From a virus, in the IMG/VR virus record IMGVR_UViG_3300036827_000054, positions 1 to 22,275 of that record: 22,275 bases of DNA; one strand, 5' to 3'. The notes under the pieces were generated by a model. It saw nothing but the letters and a program-made list of their open reading frames with translations. It did no database searches and was not told where the DNA came from. Shown piece after piece: positions 6,382-13,491 of the stretch (within the stretch, counting starts at the first letter, position 1; each line of letters opens with the position of its first letter). The translations under genes and the position numbers were made by a program.

Positions 6382-6542
6382 CCCTGACCAAGGTGGTGGA
6401 GGGCAAGGTGCAGGGCCGGTTCTCCTTTGAGTGCATCGTCTGCGGGTACTGCGGGGGCAACTACGCCACCAGGGAGGAAGCTCAGAAGTACGCCGATCTC
6501 CACGCCAACATGAAGGCCCCGGAACATGACCGACCTCGTTAA
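6378..6542 (+). CDS. 54-residue zinc-finger miniprotein
   Basis: The ATG at 6378 overlaps the preceding stop (ATGA) and the TAA is at 6540-6542. The core is FECIVCGYCGGNYATREEAQKYADLH: C19, C22 and C25 followed by a helix ending in H43. This looks like a classical beta-beta-alpha C2H2-type finger (C19, C22 or C25 with a helix His). It overlaps DUF3310 by 17 bases. Nucleic-acid binding is plausible but unproven. Confidence 0.75.
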   Translation: MTLTKVVEGKVQGRFSFECIVCGYCGGNYATREEAQKYADLHANMKAPEHDRPR

Positions 6543-6837
6543 CCACCCACCACACTACGGAAGTCATCCCTCCGGGGTGGAGTGCATCACGGTCACCGAG
6601 CATTACAACTTCAACGTCGGCAACGCCATCAAGTACCTGTGGCGAGCGGGCCTCAAGGATGGGGTCGACCCAGTGGAGGATTTGAAGAAGGCCGCATGGT
6701 ACGTCAACCGGGAGATCCACCGGCTCACCTCTACCGGGGCACCGACGAGAGCCGGTGCGCCGTCTGTGGCGAATACTGGGAACACGACAACCACCGGGCC
6801 GAGCATCAGCGGACCATTCAGTACATCCCACTCATGA
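6526..6837 (+). CDS. DUF3310 protein
   Basis: This 103-residue protein matches DUF3310. It has VNHPPHYG, then GVECITVTEHY, then FNVGNAIKYLWRAGLKDG and EDLKKAAWYVNREIHRL (to about residue 68). This compact helical domain is widespread in phages and is sometimes annotated as nucleotide kinase-like; its function is not established. After residue 68 the reading is Thr/Ser/Gly/Pro-rich with weaker third-position GC, while another frame takes over the coding signal (see 6696-6833). The TGA at 6835-6837 forms ATGA with the RuvC-like gene, which supports this stop being used. Confidence 0.9.
   Translation: MTDLVNHPPHYGSHPSGVECITVTEHYNFNVGNAIKYLWRAGLKDGVDPVEDLKKAAWYVNREIHRLTSTGAPTRAGAPSVANTGNTTTTGPSISGPFSTSHS
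6696..6833 (+). other. zinc-finger-like frame ahead of and continuous with RuvC
   Basis: In the RuvC reading frame, upstream of its ATG, the segment from about 6732 reads LYRGTDESRCAVCGEYWEHD, then NHRAEHQRTIQYIPL, with CxxC followed by His residues. Codons here are strongly GC at the third position, better than the DUF3310 frame over the same bases. The nearest in-frame start is ATG 6696. Either RuvC has a 46-residue zinc-binding N-terminus, or this is the remnant of a separate miniprotein gene that lost its stop, or it is dual coding. No stop separates it from RuvC. Confidence 0.4.
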
Positions 6838-7424
6838 CCGACGTCTACGTGGGCATCGACCCCGGCTCCAAGAACTGCGCCCTGGTGGCCTGGTCCCCGA
6901 GCAGGGGCCTCATCACCACCTGGAAACCCAAGGGCACTATGCCCACCGGGGTACTACGGCTCCGCAAGCTGATGGTGGAGATCAACCGGGAACTGGTGAA
7001 GCTGGAGGTCAACGGGACCATCAGGCAGTTCGCCGTGGAGGCGTACTCGATGGCCGAGCGGTACGGTCAGCACGCCTCTGGGGAGATCGGGGCGGCGATC
7101 AAGCTCACCATCCTGAGCCACTTCGACAGCGATGACCGGCGGGCCTTCCCGGTCCTGGTGGCTCCCCAGCAGTTAAAGAAGTTCGCCAGTGGCAACGGAA
7201 ACACCAAGAAAGAGATGCTGCCGAAAGAAATATTGAAGCGCTGGGGGATAGACTTTGACGACATGAATATTGCGGAGGCATTCGTCTTGGCCCGTATGGC
7301 GCATGCCGTCGAAGCCAGGCCAGAGGGCCTCACGCAGTTCCAGAAGGACGTGGTGACGGCTCTGGACGGACGGACCGAATGGATCCCTGTTCCACAGCGC
7401 CGACTGGTCCGGGTGGGGAGGTAG
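6834..7424 (+). CDS. ruvC: RuvC-like Holliday junction resolvase
   Basis: The ATG at 6834 sits in an ATGA overlap. This 196-residue protein has the RuvC/RNase H-like set: YVGIDPGSKN with D9, FAVEAY with E69, and a C-terminal acidic motif (FDDMNIAEAFVLA) with D142, D143 and E148. The segment APQQLKKFASGNGNTKKEM (110-128) is the conserved Lys-rich strand-helix of phage RuvC proteins. It should cleave four-way junctions or other branched DNA before packaging. The third acidic motif is DDMNxAE rather than the common DxxDA, so the acting acidic residue needs an alignment. The frame is open upstream to 6696. Confidence 0.88.
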   Translation: MTDVYVGIDPGSKNCALVAWSPSRGLITTWKPKGTMPTGVLRLRKLMVEINRELVKLEVNGTIRQFAVEAYSMAERYGQHASGEIGAAIKLTILSHFDSDDRRAFPVLVAPQQLKKFASGNGNTKKEMLPKEILKRWGIDFDDMNIAEAFVLARMAHAVEARPEGLTQFQKDVVTALDGRTEWIPVPQRRLVRVGR

Positions 7425-7445
7425 TCCCGCCGTAGGCTTTGGGGC

Positions 7446-7943
7446 ATGGCAGATCAGCGCAGAGTAGGACACGCGATTCGTCGCCGCATGGGTGCTTCCT
7501 CCAGCCATCTTGGTCAGGCTGGCGGTCCAGGCGGTTCCTGGAGTCCTCCGTTTGTTGCCTCTCCGGGAGGCGAAGCTGCTCTCTCCCAGGCCGAAGCCAC
7601 GGCCCAGGGGAACGTACAGGTTCCAATAGCAGGAGGTCGGTATATGGGAACAGGAGGACGAGCCAAGGGGGTGCCGCCGGAGTACCCGACCGCCACCAAG
7701 CCCCCACTGGGTGACAGCCGTGCCTTCGTGGCCGGGGTGAGCGCCGGGGTTCAGGCCGAGCCGCACCCGTCTCGCACTCGGGGCGGGCCGGAGTTGGCCA
7801 ACGCCAGGCTGACGGTGTCGCCGTCGATGAAGGTGCCCCAGGAGTCGCCGGTCCCGACTCAGGGTGGGGGCCGGATCGTGCCCTCGACTCCGAGCCGCCA
7901 GGGGTCGTTCAGTCAGGGGCAGTCGGAGATGTACGGTGGGTAA
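7446..7943 (+). CDS. Gly/Pro-rich protein of unknown function
   Basis: This 165-residue protein starts at ATG 7446, 21 bases after RuvC. After a basic start (RRVGHAIRRRM) it is Gly/Pro/Ser/Ala-rich almost throughout, with no predicted secondary structure blocks, Cys or transmembrane segments. Its position at the start of the structural half suggests a virion or assembly protein with disordered content. That is inference only. Confidence 0.72.
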   Translation: MADQRRVGHAIRRRMGASSSHLGQAGGPGGSWSPPFVASPGGEAALSQAEATAQGNVQVPIAGGRYMGTGGRAKGVPPEYPTATKPPLGDSRAFVAGVSAGVQAEPHPSRTRGGPELANARLTVSPSMKVPQESPVPTQGGGRIVPSTPSRQGSFSQGQSEMYGG

Positions 7944-8184
7944 CCGGGGAGTCTTCTCCGGCCCCGCTCCCATGAACACCGGACAGGGCGCGGGTGGCTA
8001 CGAGTACGCCGATCACGTCCTCAAGGAACCGCACGGGCCTGCCTACGACATGGTGGTGTCGGAAAAAGCGGCTGAGACCAAGGATCCTCAGAACCCGCAT
8101 TTTCTCGGGGGCCTTTTGCCAGCGGCGCACTCCCGGACTGAAGAGGTGCGGAGCTTCTTCGACGCCACCAGCATCACGGGGTAA
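7936..8184 (+). CDS. 82-residue hypothetical protein
   Basis: The GTG at 7936 overlaps the previous stop by 8 bases and has GGAG at good distance; the alternative ATG at 7972 has no clear ribosome site. The sequence includes GGYEYADHVLKEPHGPAYDMVV, split by polar turns, and ends AHSRTEEVRSFFDATSITG. It is hydrophilic, with no motif recognised. The gene lies between two other unrecognised genes with the same GC-rich codon use, and three bases before the next start. Confidence 0.68.
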   Translation: MGNRGVFSGPAPMNTGQGAGGYEYADHVLKEPHGPAYDMVVSEKAAETKDPQNPHFLGGLLPAAHSRTEEVRSFFDATSITG

Positions 8185-8187
8185 CCC

Positions 8188-8694
8188 ATGCCCAGGGGCG
8201 TGTTCACCCCGTTCCAATATCTGCCCCCCTACAACATGGGGGCACCAGGGAACGCGAATACTGTCGGGGGCGGCGGCGGCATGGGGCCGTATTTCCGCGA
8301 CGCTCTCGATGCCAGGCGATCGGCTTACAACCAGACCCCAGAGGCCATGTACCCCGATGGCTACCTGGGGACCATCAACACCCGGCGCCAGGACAGGCTG
8401 CTCGACAGTCTGAAGAACCGGGTCAACCAGCGCAGCTATCAGCGCGGCGTCCACAAGGGCGAGCGCATCGACCCGGCTGACTACTACTGGCCGGGACCGC
8501 TACAGCCCACGGACGGGATAATGCGCCAGGGTCGAGAGGCCGTGCCCGTCGACACGATGGTGCTGTCGCCCCGCTACGCCCCCAGACAAGATCTCGTGCC
8601 GCAGTTCAGTCCCCGCCAGCAAGCCATGTGGGGGGCCGATCCTGGCATCGGACGTACGACCCAGCTTAAGAAGCTGGCCCCACCCTGGAGGTAG
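8188..8694 (+). CDS. hypothetical protein, probably virion-associated
   Basis: This 168-residue protein starts at ATG 8188. A Gly run (VGGGGGMG) near residue 30 separates an aromatic N-terminus (FTPFQYLPPYNMG) from an Arg/Gln-rich body (RQDRLLDSLKNRVNQRSYQRG). The C-terminal part contains PADYYWPGPLQP and ends LKKLAPPWR. No catalytic or membrane signature is seen. The Tyr/Pro/Arg composition and its place just before the baseplate genes are compatible with a structural or tail-associated role, which cannot be shown from sequence. Confidence 0.75.
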   Translation: MPRGVFTPFQYLPPYNMGAPGNANTVGGGGGMGPYFRDALDARRSAYNQTPEAMYPDGYLGTINTRRQDRLLDSLKNRVNQRSYQRGVHKGERIDPADYYWPGPLQPTDGIMRQGREAVPVDTMVLSPRYAPRQDLVPQFSPRQQAMWGADPGIGRTTQLKKLAPPWR

Positions 8695-8696
8695 AT

Positions 8697-9332
8697 GTGG
8701 CCGAGGGCCTAGGACGACGACTGCTGCGGAAGGCAATGCCCGGTCTGGGCCAAGCGCAGACCAACTATCAGCCCGCGCCTCGCCCCGGCGTGGACCGGTT
8801 TACCCGCAACCTCAGTGATCAGTTCCGCCAGCCGGGGGTGGGTGAAGCGATCGAGCGCCACTCCAATAGCCTGGAGGTCGCTCAGCATTTCCGTAGCGCC
8901 GGACTGGGCGCCGCCCTCCACTACACCCTCACCGGCCATGTGCCTTACGGTCTACGGGAGACGCAGAGGCGCCGGATGCGGGCACTGAACCAGCCGACAC
9001 GAGGCATCGATCCCGAGGACGTACAGGTCAGCACCCCCCAGCAAGACTGGGTACGTCAGAGCCGGGAGGCTCGTAGGAATCAGCGGTTGAAGAACGCCTG
9101 GGGCGATCCGGCTCCTTCCGAGGAGCAGACGGCGGAAGACGACTGGATGGAAGGCCACCAGGCCCAGGCGCGCCGCCAGAACCGAGCCGCGTACGTACGC
9201 AACATGGGTACGCCAACCCGGCGCCCGCCGGATGTCTCCGGCACGGGGGGCACGTCTGACCTCAAGCAGCACATCGAATCCATGCAGAGGCCGAAGCCGG
9301 ACAACAGCGATCTGCGGCGGTGGACGCCGTGA
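8697..9332 (+). CDS. Arg/Gln-rich hypothetical protein
   Basis: This 211-residue protein starts at GTG 8697; the ATG two bases earlier is followed by an immediate stop in its own frame. Residues 45-90 (GVGEAIERHSNSLEVAQHF, then GLGAALHYTLTGHVPYG) could form a small helical domain. The rest is charged, rich in Arg, Gln and Pro. No family is recognised. It ends in a GTGA overlap with the first baseplate or fibre gene, so it is co-translated with the structural operon. Confidence 0.75.
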   Translation: MAEGLGRRLLRKAMPGLGQAQTNYQPAPRPGVDRFTRNLSDQFRQPGVGEAIERHSNSLEVAQHFRSAGLGAALHYTLTGHVPYGLRETQRRRMRALNQPTRGIDPEDVQVSTPQQDWVRQSREARRNQRLKNAWGDPAPSEEQTAEDDWMEGHQAQARRQNRAAYVRNMGTPTRRPPDVSGTGGTSDLKQHIESMQRPKPDNSDLRRWTP

Positions 9333-10177
9333 GTAGCTACGTCTTTGACGAGTTCTTCCCCTTCGACCCTGGCCATGGCGCCAGCGCCAACTCTGCCCGG
9401 TGGCGAAAGATGGCGCAGCTATGGGCGCCGGACGGCGTGGTGAACAACTACCTCAATGAGTTGAACGCCACCCAGGCCACCAACCAGGTCACGGTGCAGA
9501 CCGGCGCCGTCTTCATCCACGGCTATTACGCCGAGCTTGCCACCCAGCAGACCTTCACGGTGGGTACCAACGGCACCATCGTGGCCCAGGTGAACATGGC
9601 CGTCAATAGCGAGGTCATCAACCTGGTCTACCGGGACGGCGTGATCGACTACGGCAGCAGTCCCGGTACTAGCTATGAGCAGGACGCCAGCATCTGGGAG
9701 ATCCCCATCTGGTTGATCAGCGCCGGGAGCCTGGTCGATATCCGCACCAAGATCAATCCGGCCACCGGATTGCGATGGTGGGCGCAGTCCGCGGCGGCGA
9801 CACCGATCGCCACCAGCACCACCGTGAACTTCATTTTCGTGACCGCCCGCATCCCCTATAAGGCGTCGGGCTTCTTGCACGGCACCATGATGCTCCAGTT
9901 CTCAGATCTGAGCCAGGCCCAGAGTGCCGCTTGCACGCTGGTCTATCAGAACGGGCTGGGGGATCAACAACTCAGCCTCACCATCACACCGTCAATTTCT
10001 GGTGGAGGGCCAGCAGGCCAGAACATTTGGATACCGGTTTCATTGACCGGCGTCATACCCGTCACACAAGGAAAGAAGACCGCAGGATGGAGAGTGACCG
10101 CGGGGACCGGACCGGGGATTCAGGTGGCGTCGTTGACGCTGAGCCTGTGGACGGGGGGAGTACCAGCGGCGGCGTGA
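9329..10177 (+). CDS. baseplate/receptor-binding-type protein, copy 1
   Basis: This 282-residue protein (GTG 9329 in a GTGA overlap; GTG 9320 is an alternative) opens with FDEFFPFDPGHGASANSARWRKM. It continues with WAPDGVVNNYLN, then VTVQTGAVFIHGYYAEL, then a region ending IWEIPIWLISAGSLVDIRT. The same framework recurs in the gene at 10326, so the two are paralogs over about 150 residues. This N-terminal domain resembles the beta-rich attachment domain of tail or baseplate fibre proteins. The C-terminal half (MMLQFSDLS, LVYQNGLGDQQ, ASLTLSLWTGG) looks like a jelly-roll. Host recognition or baseplate decoration is inferred. Confidence 0.82.
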   Translation: MSSYVFDEFFPFDPGHGASANSARWRKMAQLWAPDGVVNNYLNELNATQATNQVTVQTGAVFIHGYYAELATQQTFTVGTNGTIVAQVNMAVNSEVINLVYRDGVIDYGSSPGTSYEQDASIWEIPIWLISAGSLVDIRTKINPATGLRWWAQSAAATPIATSTTVNFIFVTARIPYKASGFLHGTMMLQFSDLSQAQSAACTLVYQNGLGDQQLSLTITPSISGGGPAGQNIWIPVSLTGVIPVTQGKKTAGWRVTAGTGPGIQVASLTLSLWTGGVPAAA

Positions 10178-10329
10178 TCACCTACGTACTCGATGAGGAC
10201 GGCACCCTGATCAATGAGGAGACGGGCGAGCCGATGCCCGTGGAAGAAGACCCGGCCCCCTCTGAGACTTTGCCGGACTGGCTGTGGCAGCAGCATCTGG
10301 CCCAACCACCGCGGGAGGTTGAACCGTGA
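10174..10329 (+). CDS. 51-residue acidic spacer protein
   Basis: The GTG at 10174 overlaps the previous stop as GTGA and the TGA at 10327-10329 overlaps the next GTG start, so it is wedged between the two paralogs. The sequence begins ITYVLDEDGTLINEETGEP and continues with DPAPSETLPDWLWQQHL. Strong Glu/Asp content with a DWLWQQ end suggests a short peptide with a C-terminal amphipathic helix. Longer frames from 9931 or 10087 would overlap copy 1. It could be a chaperone or linker for the fibre proteins (inference). Confidence 0.65.
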   Translation: MITYVLDEDGTLINEETGEPMPVEEDPAPSETLPDWLWQQHLAQPPREVEP

Positions 10330-11162
10330 CCGTGGTCGACAGTTACTTCCCGTTCGATAGTGGTACCGGGTCCATCGCCACCCCGGCCCATTGGCGCTCC
10401 ATGTCCCGCAACTGGCAACCTCCCGGTGTCATCCCCGGCATTGCTAATCAGTGCAACCCGACCATCGCCGGGTCGGTGGTGACGGTGGGCACCGGGGCGA
10501 TGTGGATCGATGGGTTCTACGGAGAGATCACCGTGGCCAAGACCGTGAGCGTGAGCGGCAACGGCATGGTGGTTGGGCGAGCGGATCCCAACGACAGGAC
10601 GGTCAAGATCTACTTTGTCGCCAACCAGACCGTCCCCACCCAGCCCGCGAACAGCACCGGCATCTATGAGATTCCCATAGCCCAGGTCACGGGCACCACC
10701 CTCACGGACATCCGTCAGTACAGCTACGGGCTTGTCGTCCCCTGTGGTCAAGCGGGGGCTAACAACCAGACCATTCAGACTGCGGATGGGACATGGTTTC
10801 AGATCGGATACCTGGGCACGTACTGGGTCAAGGGCGGCATGACATTCGGTGGCAGCACACTGACCGTACCCACCGATGGGATCTATCAGGTGGGTGCTAT
10901 GGTCACCTATGAGGCCAGTAACAACGTGGTGCCAGCCGGTCGTTATGTCTGTGCGATCCGCCAGAACAATATCACCATAGCCCAGGGTGAAACCCATCCT
11001 TCCGTGAGTTCCACCCCCCAACCGAAGTGTTCGGTCTTGGCCAACTGCAAGGCGAAGGACACCATCAACATGTGGGGCTGGAAGCAGAATGGGGGCAGTT
11101 CCGTGGCCTCTTACGCTCTTAGCTTCATGACGTTCCTATCAGTGGCGTTTGTGTCGCGATGA
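10326..11162 (+). CDS. baseplate/receptor-binding-type protein, copy 2
   Basis: This 278-residue protein starts at GTG 10326 (GTGA overlap). Its N-terminal half mirrors the 9329 gene: SYFPFDSGTGS, AHWRSMSRNWQPPGV, VTVGTGAMWIDGFYGEI and IYEIPIAQV, then DIRQY. After about residue 155 it differs. TLTVPTDGIYQVGAMVTYEA, then a stretch of strands around CAIRQNNITIA and NMWGWKQNGG, form a C1q/TNF-like jelly-roll. That fold is common at the tips of phage fibres. Same base with a different tip is the classic layout for receptor-binding proteins. Binding target unknown. Confidence 0.82.
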   Translation: MTVVDSYFPFDSGTGSIATPAHWRSMSRNWQPPGVIPGIANQCNPTIAGSVVTVGTGAMWIDGFYGEITVAKTVSVSGNGMVVGRADPNDRTVKIYFVANQTVPTQPANSTGIYEIPIAQVTGTTLTDIRQYSYGLVVPCGQAGANNQTIQTADGTWFQIGYLGTYWVKGGMTFGGSTLTVPTDGIYQVGAMVTYEASNNVVPAGRYVCAIRQNNITIAQGETHPSVSSTPQPKCSVLANCKAKDTINMWGWKQNGGSSVASYALSFMTFLSVAFVSR

Positions 11163-11590
11163 GCTTCATCGTTCCCGCCCAGTTCCGACAGCTTCCTCCC
11201 GTCTGGGAGATCGCTCAGCCCTTCAAGGTTGACGCCTCCAACAGCATCGCCTTCGATACGGACCCGGTGATGTGGGCACGCAATCACATCCTGGCGTTGC
11301 TGCTGACCAACCCCGGCGAGCGGGTCATGCGCCCGAACTATGGCATCGGCATCTTCAGCCTGGTCTTTGAGAATGACAACCCGTTGGTCGAGGCGCAGGT
11401 CGTCGCCGCCATCAATGCGGGCGCGGCCACCTATGAGCCGAACATCACCGTCAACGAGTGCAAGTTCGTGCCCCAACCAGAGTACTCCGGGGCCATGGAG
11501 ATCCATCTCTCTTTCTCGGTAGGCAGCGCACCGACCACCTACAGCATGGCCTTCACCGTGGGTGGTACTGCTGTCGAGGTGACCCGATGA
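11159..11590 (+). CDS. GpW/gp25-family baseplate protein
   Basis: This 143-residue protein starts in ATGA at 11159. The family pattern is clear: VDASNSIAFDTDP, then WARNHILALLLTNPGERVMRPNYGIG (residues about 40-63), then IFSLVFENDNP and VEAQVVAAINAG, followed by two beta segments. GpW/gp25 (T4 gp25-like) proteins link the baseplate hub to the wedge in contractile-tail phages and related systems. It precedes baseplate J, as usual. The length is typical for the family. No sign of truncation. Confidence 0.9.
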   Translation: MSFIVPAQFRQLPPVWEIAQPFKVDASNSIAFDTDPVMWARNHILALLLTNPGERVMRPNYGIGIFSLVFENDNPLVEAQVVAAINAGAATYEPNITVNECKFVPQPEYSGAMEIHLSFSVGSAPTTYSMAFTVGGTAVEVTR

Positions 11591-13491
11591 GCAATCTGCC
11601 CGTGTCCCTGGGCACCGTGTCGGATGTGATGACGAGCGACATTGTCGTCCCGCCCATCGACTACACCTCCCGCGACTACGCCTCTCTCATCAATGACCTG
11701 CTGAACCTGGTCCCGAGCTACCTGCCGGAGTGGACTGATCGCTCTCCCGGTGATTTCGGGATCGTGCTGCTGGAGCTATTCGCCTATGTGGGCGACATCC
11801 TCAACTACTACTCGGACCGCATCGCCAACGAGGCGTTCATCGGCACCGCTCAGCAGCGCCAGTCCGTGCTGAATATCGCCAACCTGTTGGACTACACCCC
11901 ACACGGAAACGTCGCCGCCACTTGTTTGACGCAGTTCTCCATCCAGTCGCCCGCTCCCACACCGGTCCTGATACCAGCCCACACCCAGATCGCCTCCGCG
12001 CTCAGCGGCATCCAGCAGATCATCTTTGAGACGACCCAGGATCTGTGGATCTTCGGGGACGGCATCTCCAACATCAAGACGGTTACCAGCAACGGTCAGG
12101 CCAACCAGCAGATCGTTCTCAGTGACCCCAGCGCGGGGTATCCCACCTACAACTTCACCGGAGGCAGCGGCAATCAGTCTGTCACCGTAGGCGGCACAGC
12201 TTGGACCCTGGCTCCCGGCAATACCTTCGTAGGCCAACCCGGCACCGCCACCATGTACACCGTCATCGGCGGTAACCCCAACGCCATACCCTCCATACCC
12301 CCCAACATCATCAAGTTTGGGAATGGCACCAACGGCACCATACCGGCCAACGGCTCAGCCATCGTCGTCACCTATCAGCCCGCCGCCCCCAATAATTACC
12401 AAGGGGTGGTGAGCGCCATCCATGGCGCCACCAACGCAGGTGAGGGCATAGGAATCTCAGACGGCACCCCCAATCAGCAGTTCACGCTATTCAGCACTCC
12501 AGTGGTCGACGGCTCCGTCGTGGTCTATGTGAACGAGGGCGGGTCGCCGGTCAAATGGAAGTACTACCAGCGGATCGTGGACGCGTTCTCCTCCGAAGCG
12601 GCCTATACCTACACCACCGATGCCAACGGCGTCGTCACCATCCAGTTCGGGGACAACGTCGCCGGACGCGTCCCGGCACCAGGCGCCTTCATCACCGCCG
12701 ACTACATGGTGGGCGGTGGGGCCATCGGCAACGTAGCCACCAACTCGCTGACGCAGTTGATGAGCGGCCCCGACGCCGTCATCGCCGTTACCAACACCAC
12801 GCCCGCCACGGGCGGTGCCGATGTCGAGGCGACCGACCACATCCGCATCCACGCCCCGCTGTCGATCTCGGCCATCAACCGGGCCGTGTCCCTAGATGAC
12901 TATGCCGCCCTGGTGCTGAACATCCCCAGCATCGCCAAAGCCTCAGCCATGTCGACGGCCTACAACGCCGTGAATATCTATGTCCATCCAGCAGGCAACT
13001 TCCTGATGACCGGACCGTCTGACACCACCGGCCAATCGGCGCTGACCAACCGGGTCAATGCCCTGCTGCCCTCGATCACCAACGTGGGCCTGACCGGCTA
13101 CCTGGACGACAAGAAGATGGTGGGAACCTCCATCGTCGTCCTGCCCCCGCAATACAACAACGCCGGGACGCTCTCCACCGGCTATGTGCCGGTGTGCGTC
13201 AATGTGACGGTGCAAGTGCTGCCGCAGTACCACGCCTCCACCGTGCAGGCCGCGGTACAAGCCGCCATCTATAACCTCTTCCTTTTCTCGGTGGTGGACT
13301 TCGGCAGCCGCGTCAGCTTGTCGACCCTTTACCACGCCATCATGAGCCTGGAGGGTGTCGACTACGTGAGCGCGGCCAGCATGTGGCGAAACGAAAGTCC
13401 GGGCAGTCCCGGTGACATCGTGTGCGCCCCCTACGAGATCCCCATGGCGTACTCAGTCGCCGTTACGACGACAGGAGGCATCATCTACTAA
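11587..13491 (+). CDS. baseplate J/gp47-family protein
   Basis: This 634-residue protein starts at ATG 11587 in ATGA overlap; an earlier in-frame start at 11458 lies inside the gp25 gene. Residues 20-105 carry the family's opening block: DYTSRDYASLINDLLNLVP, PEWTDRSPGDFGIVLLEL, AYVGDILNYYSDR and NEAFIGTAQQRQSVLN. A beta-rich middle follows. The block near residue 420-460 (DHIRIHAPLSISAINRAVSLDDY, then NIPSIAKASA) matches the family's C-terminal part. It is a wedge component with the gp25-like protein, linking baseplate to fibres. The bulky middle domain is Gly/Ser/Thr/Pro-rich. Confidence 0.92.
   Translation: MSNLPVSLGTVSDVMTSDIVVPPIDYTSRDYASLINDLLNLVPSYLPEWTDRSPGDFGIVLLELFAYVGDILNYYSDRIANEAFIGTAQQRQSVLNIANLLDYTPHGNVAATCLTQFSIQSPAPTPVLIPAHTQIASALSGIQQIIFETTQDLWIFGDGISNIKTVTSNGQANQQIVLSDPSAGYPTYNFTGGSGNQSVTVGGTAWTLAPGNTFVGQPGTATMYTVIGGNPNAIPSIPPNIIKFGNGTNGTIPANGSAIVVTYQPAAPNNYQGVVSAIHGATNAGEGIGISDGTPNQQFTLFSTPVVDGSVVVYVNEGGSPVKWKYYQRIVDAFSSEAAYTYTTDANGVVTIQFGDNVAGRVPAPGAFITADYMVGGGAIGNVATNSLTQLMSGPDAVIAVTNTTPATGGADVEATDHIRIHAPLSISAINRAVSLDDYAALVLNIPSIAKASAMSTAYNAVNIYVHPAGNFLMTGPSDTTGQSALTNRVNALLPSITNVGLTGYLDDKKMVGTSIVVLPPQYNNAGTLSTGYVPVCVNVTVQVLPQYHASTVQAAVQAAIYNLFLFSVVDFGSRVSLSTLYHAIMSLEGVDYVSAASMWRNESPGSPGDIVCAPYEIPMAYSVAVTTTGGIIY

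Noticed and set aside
11458-11586. Longer N-terminus for the baseplate J gene
   Set aside because: It would lie within the gp25-like gene. The ATG at 11587 is in the usual ATGA overlap and begins just before the conserved domain.
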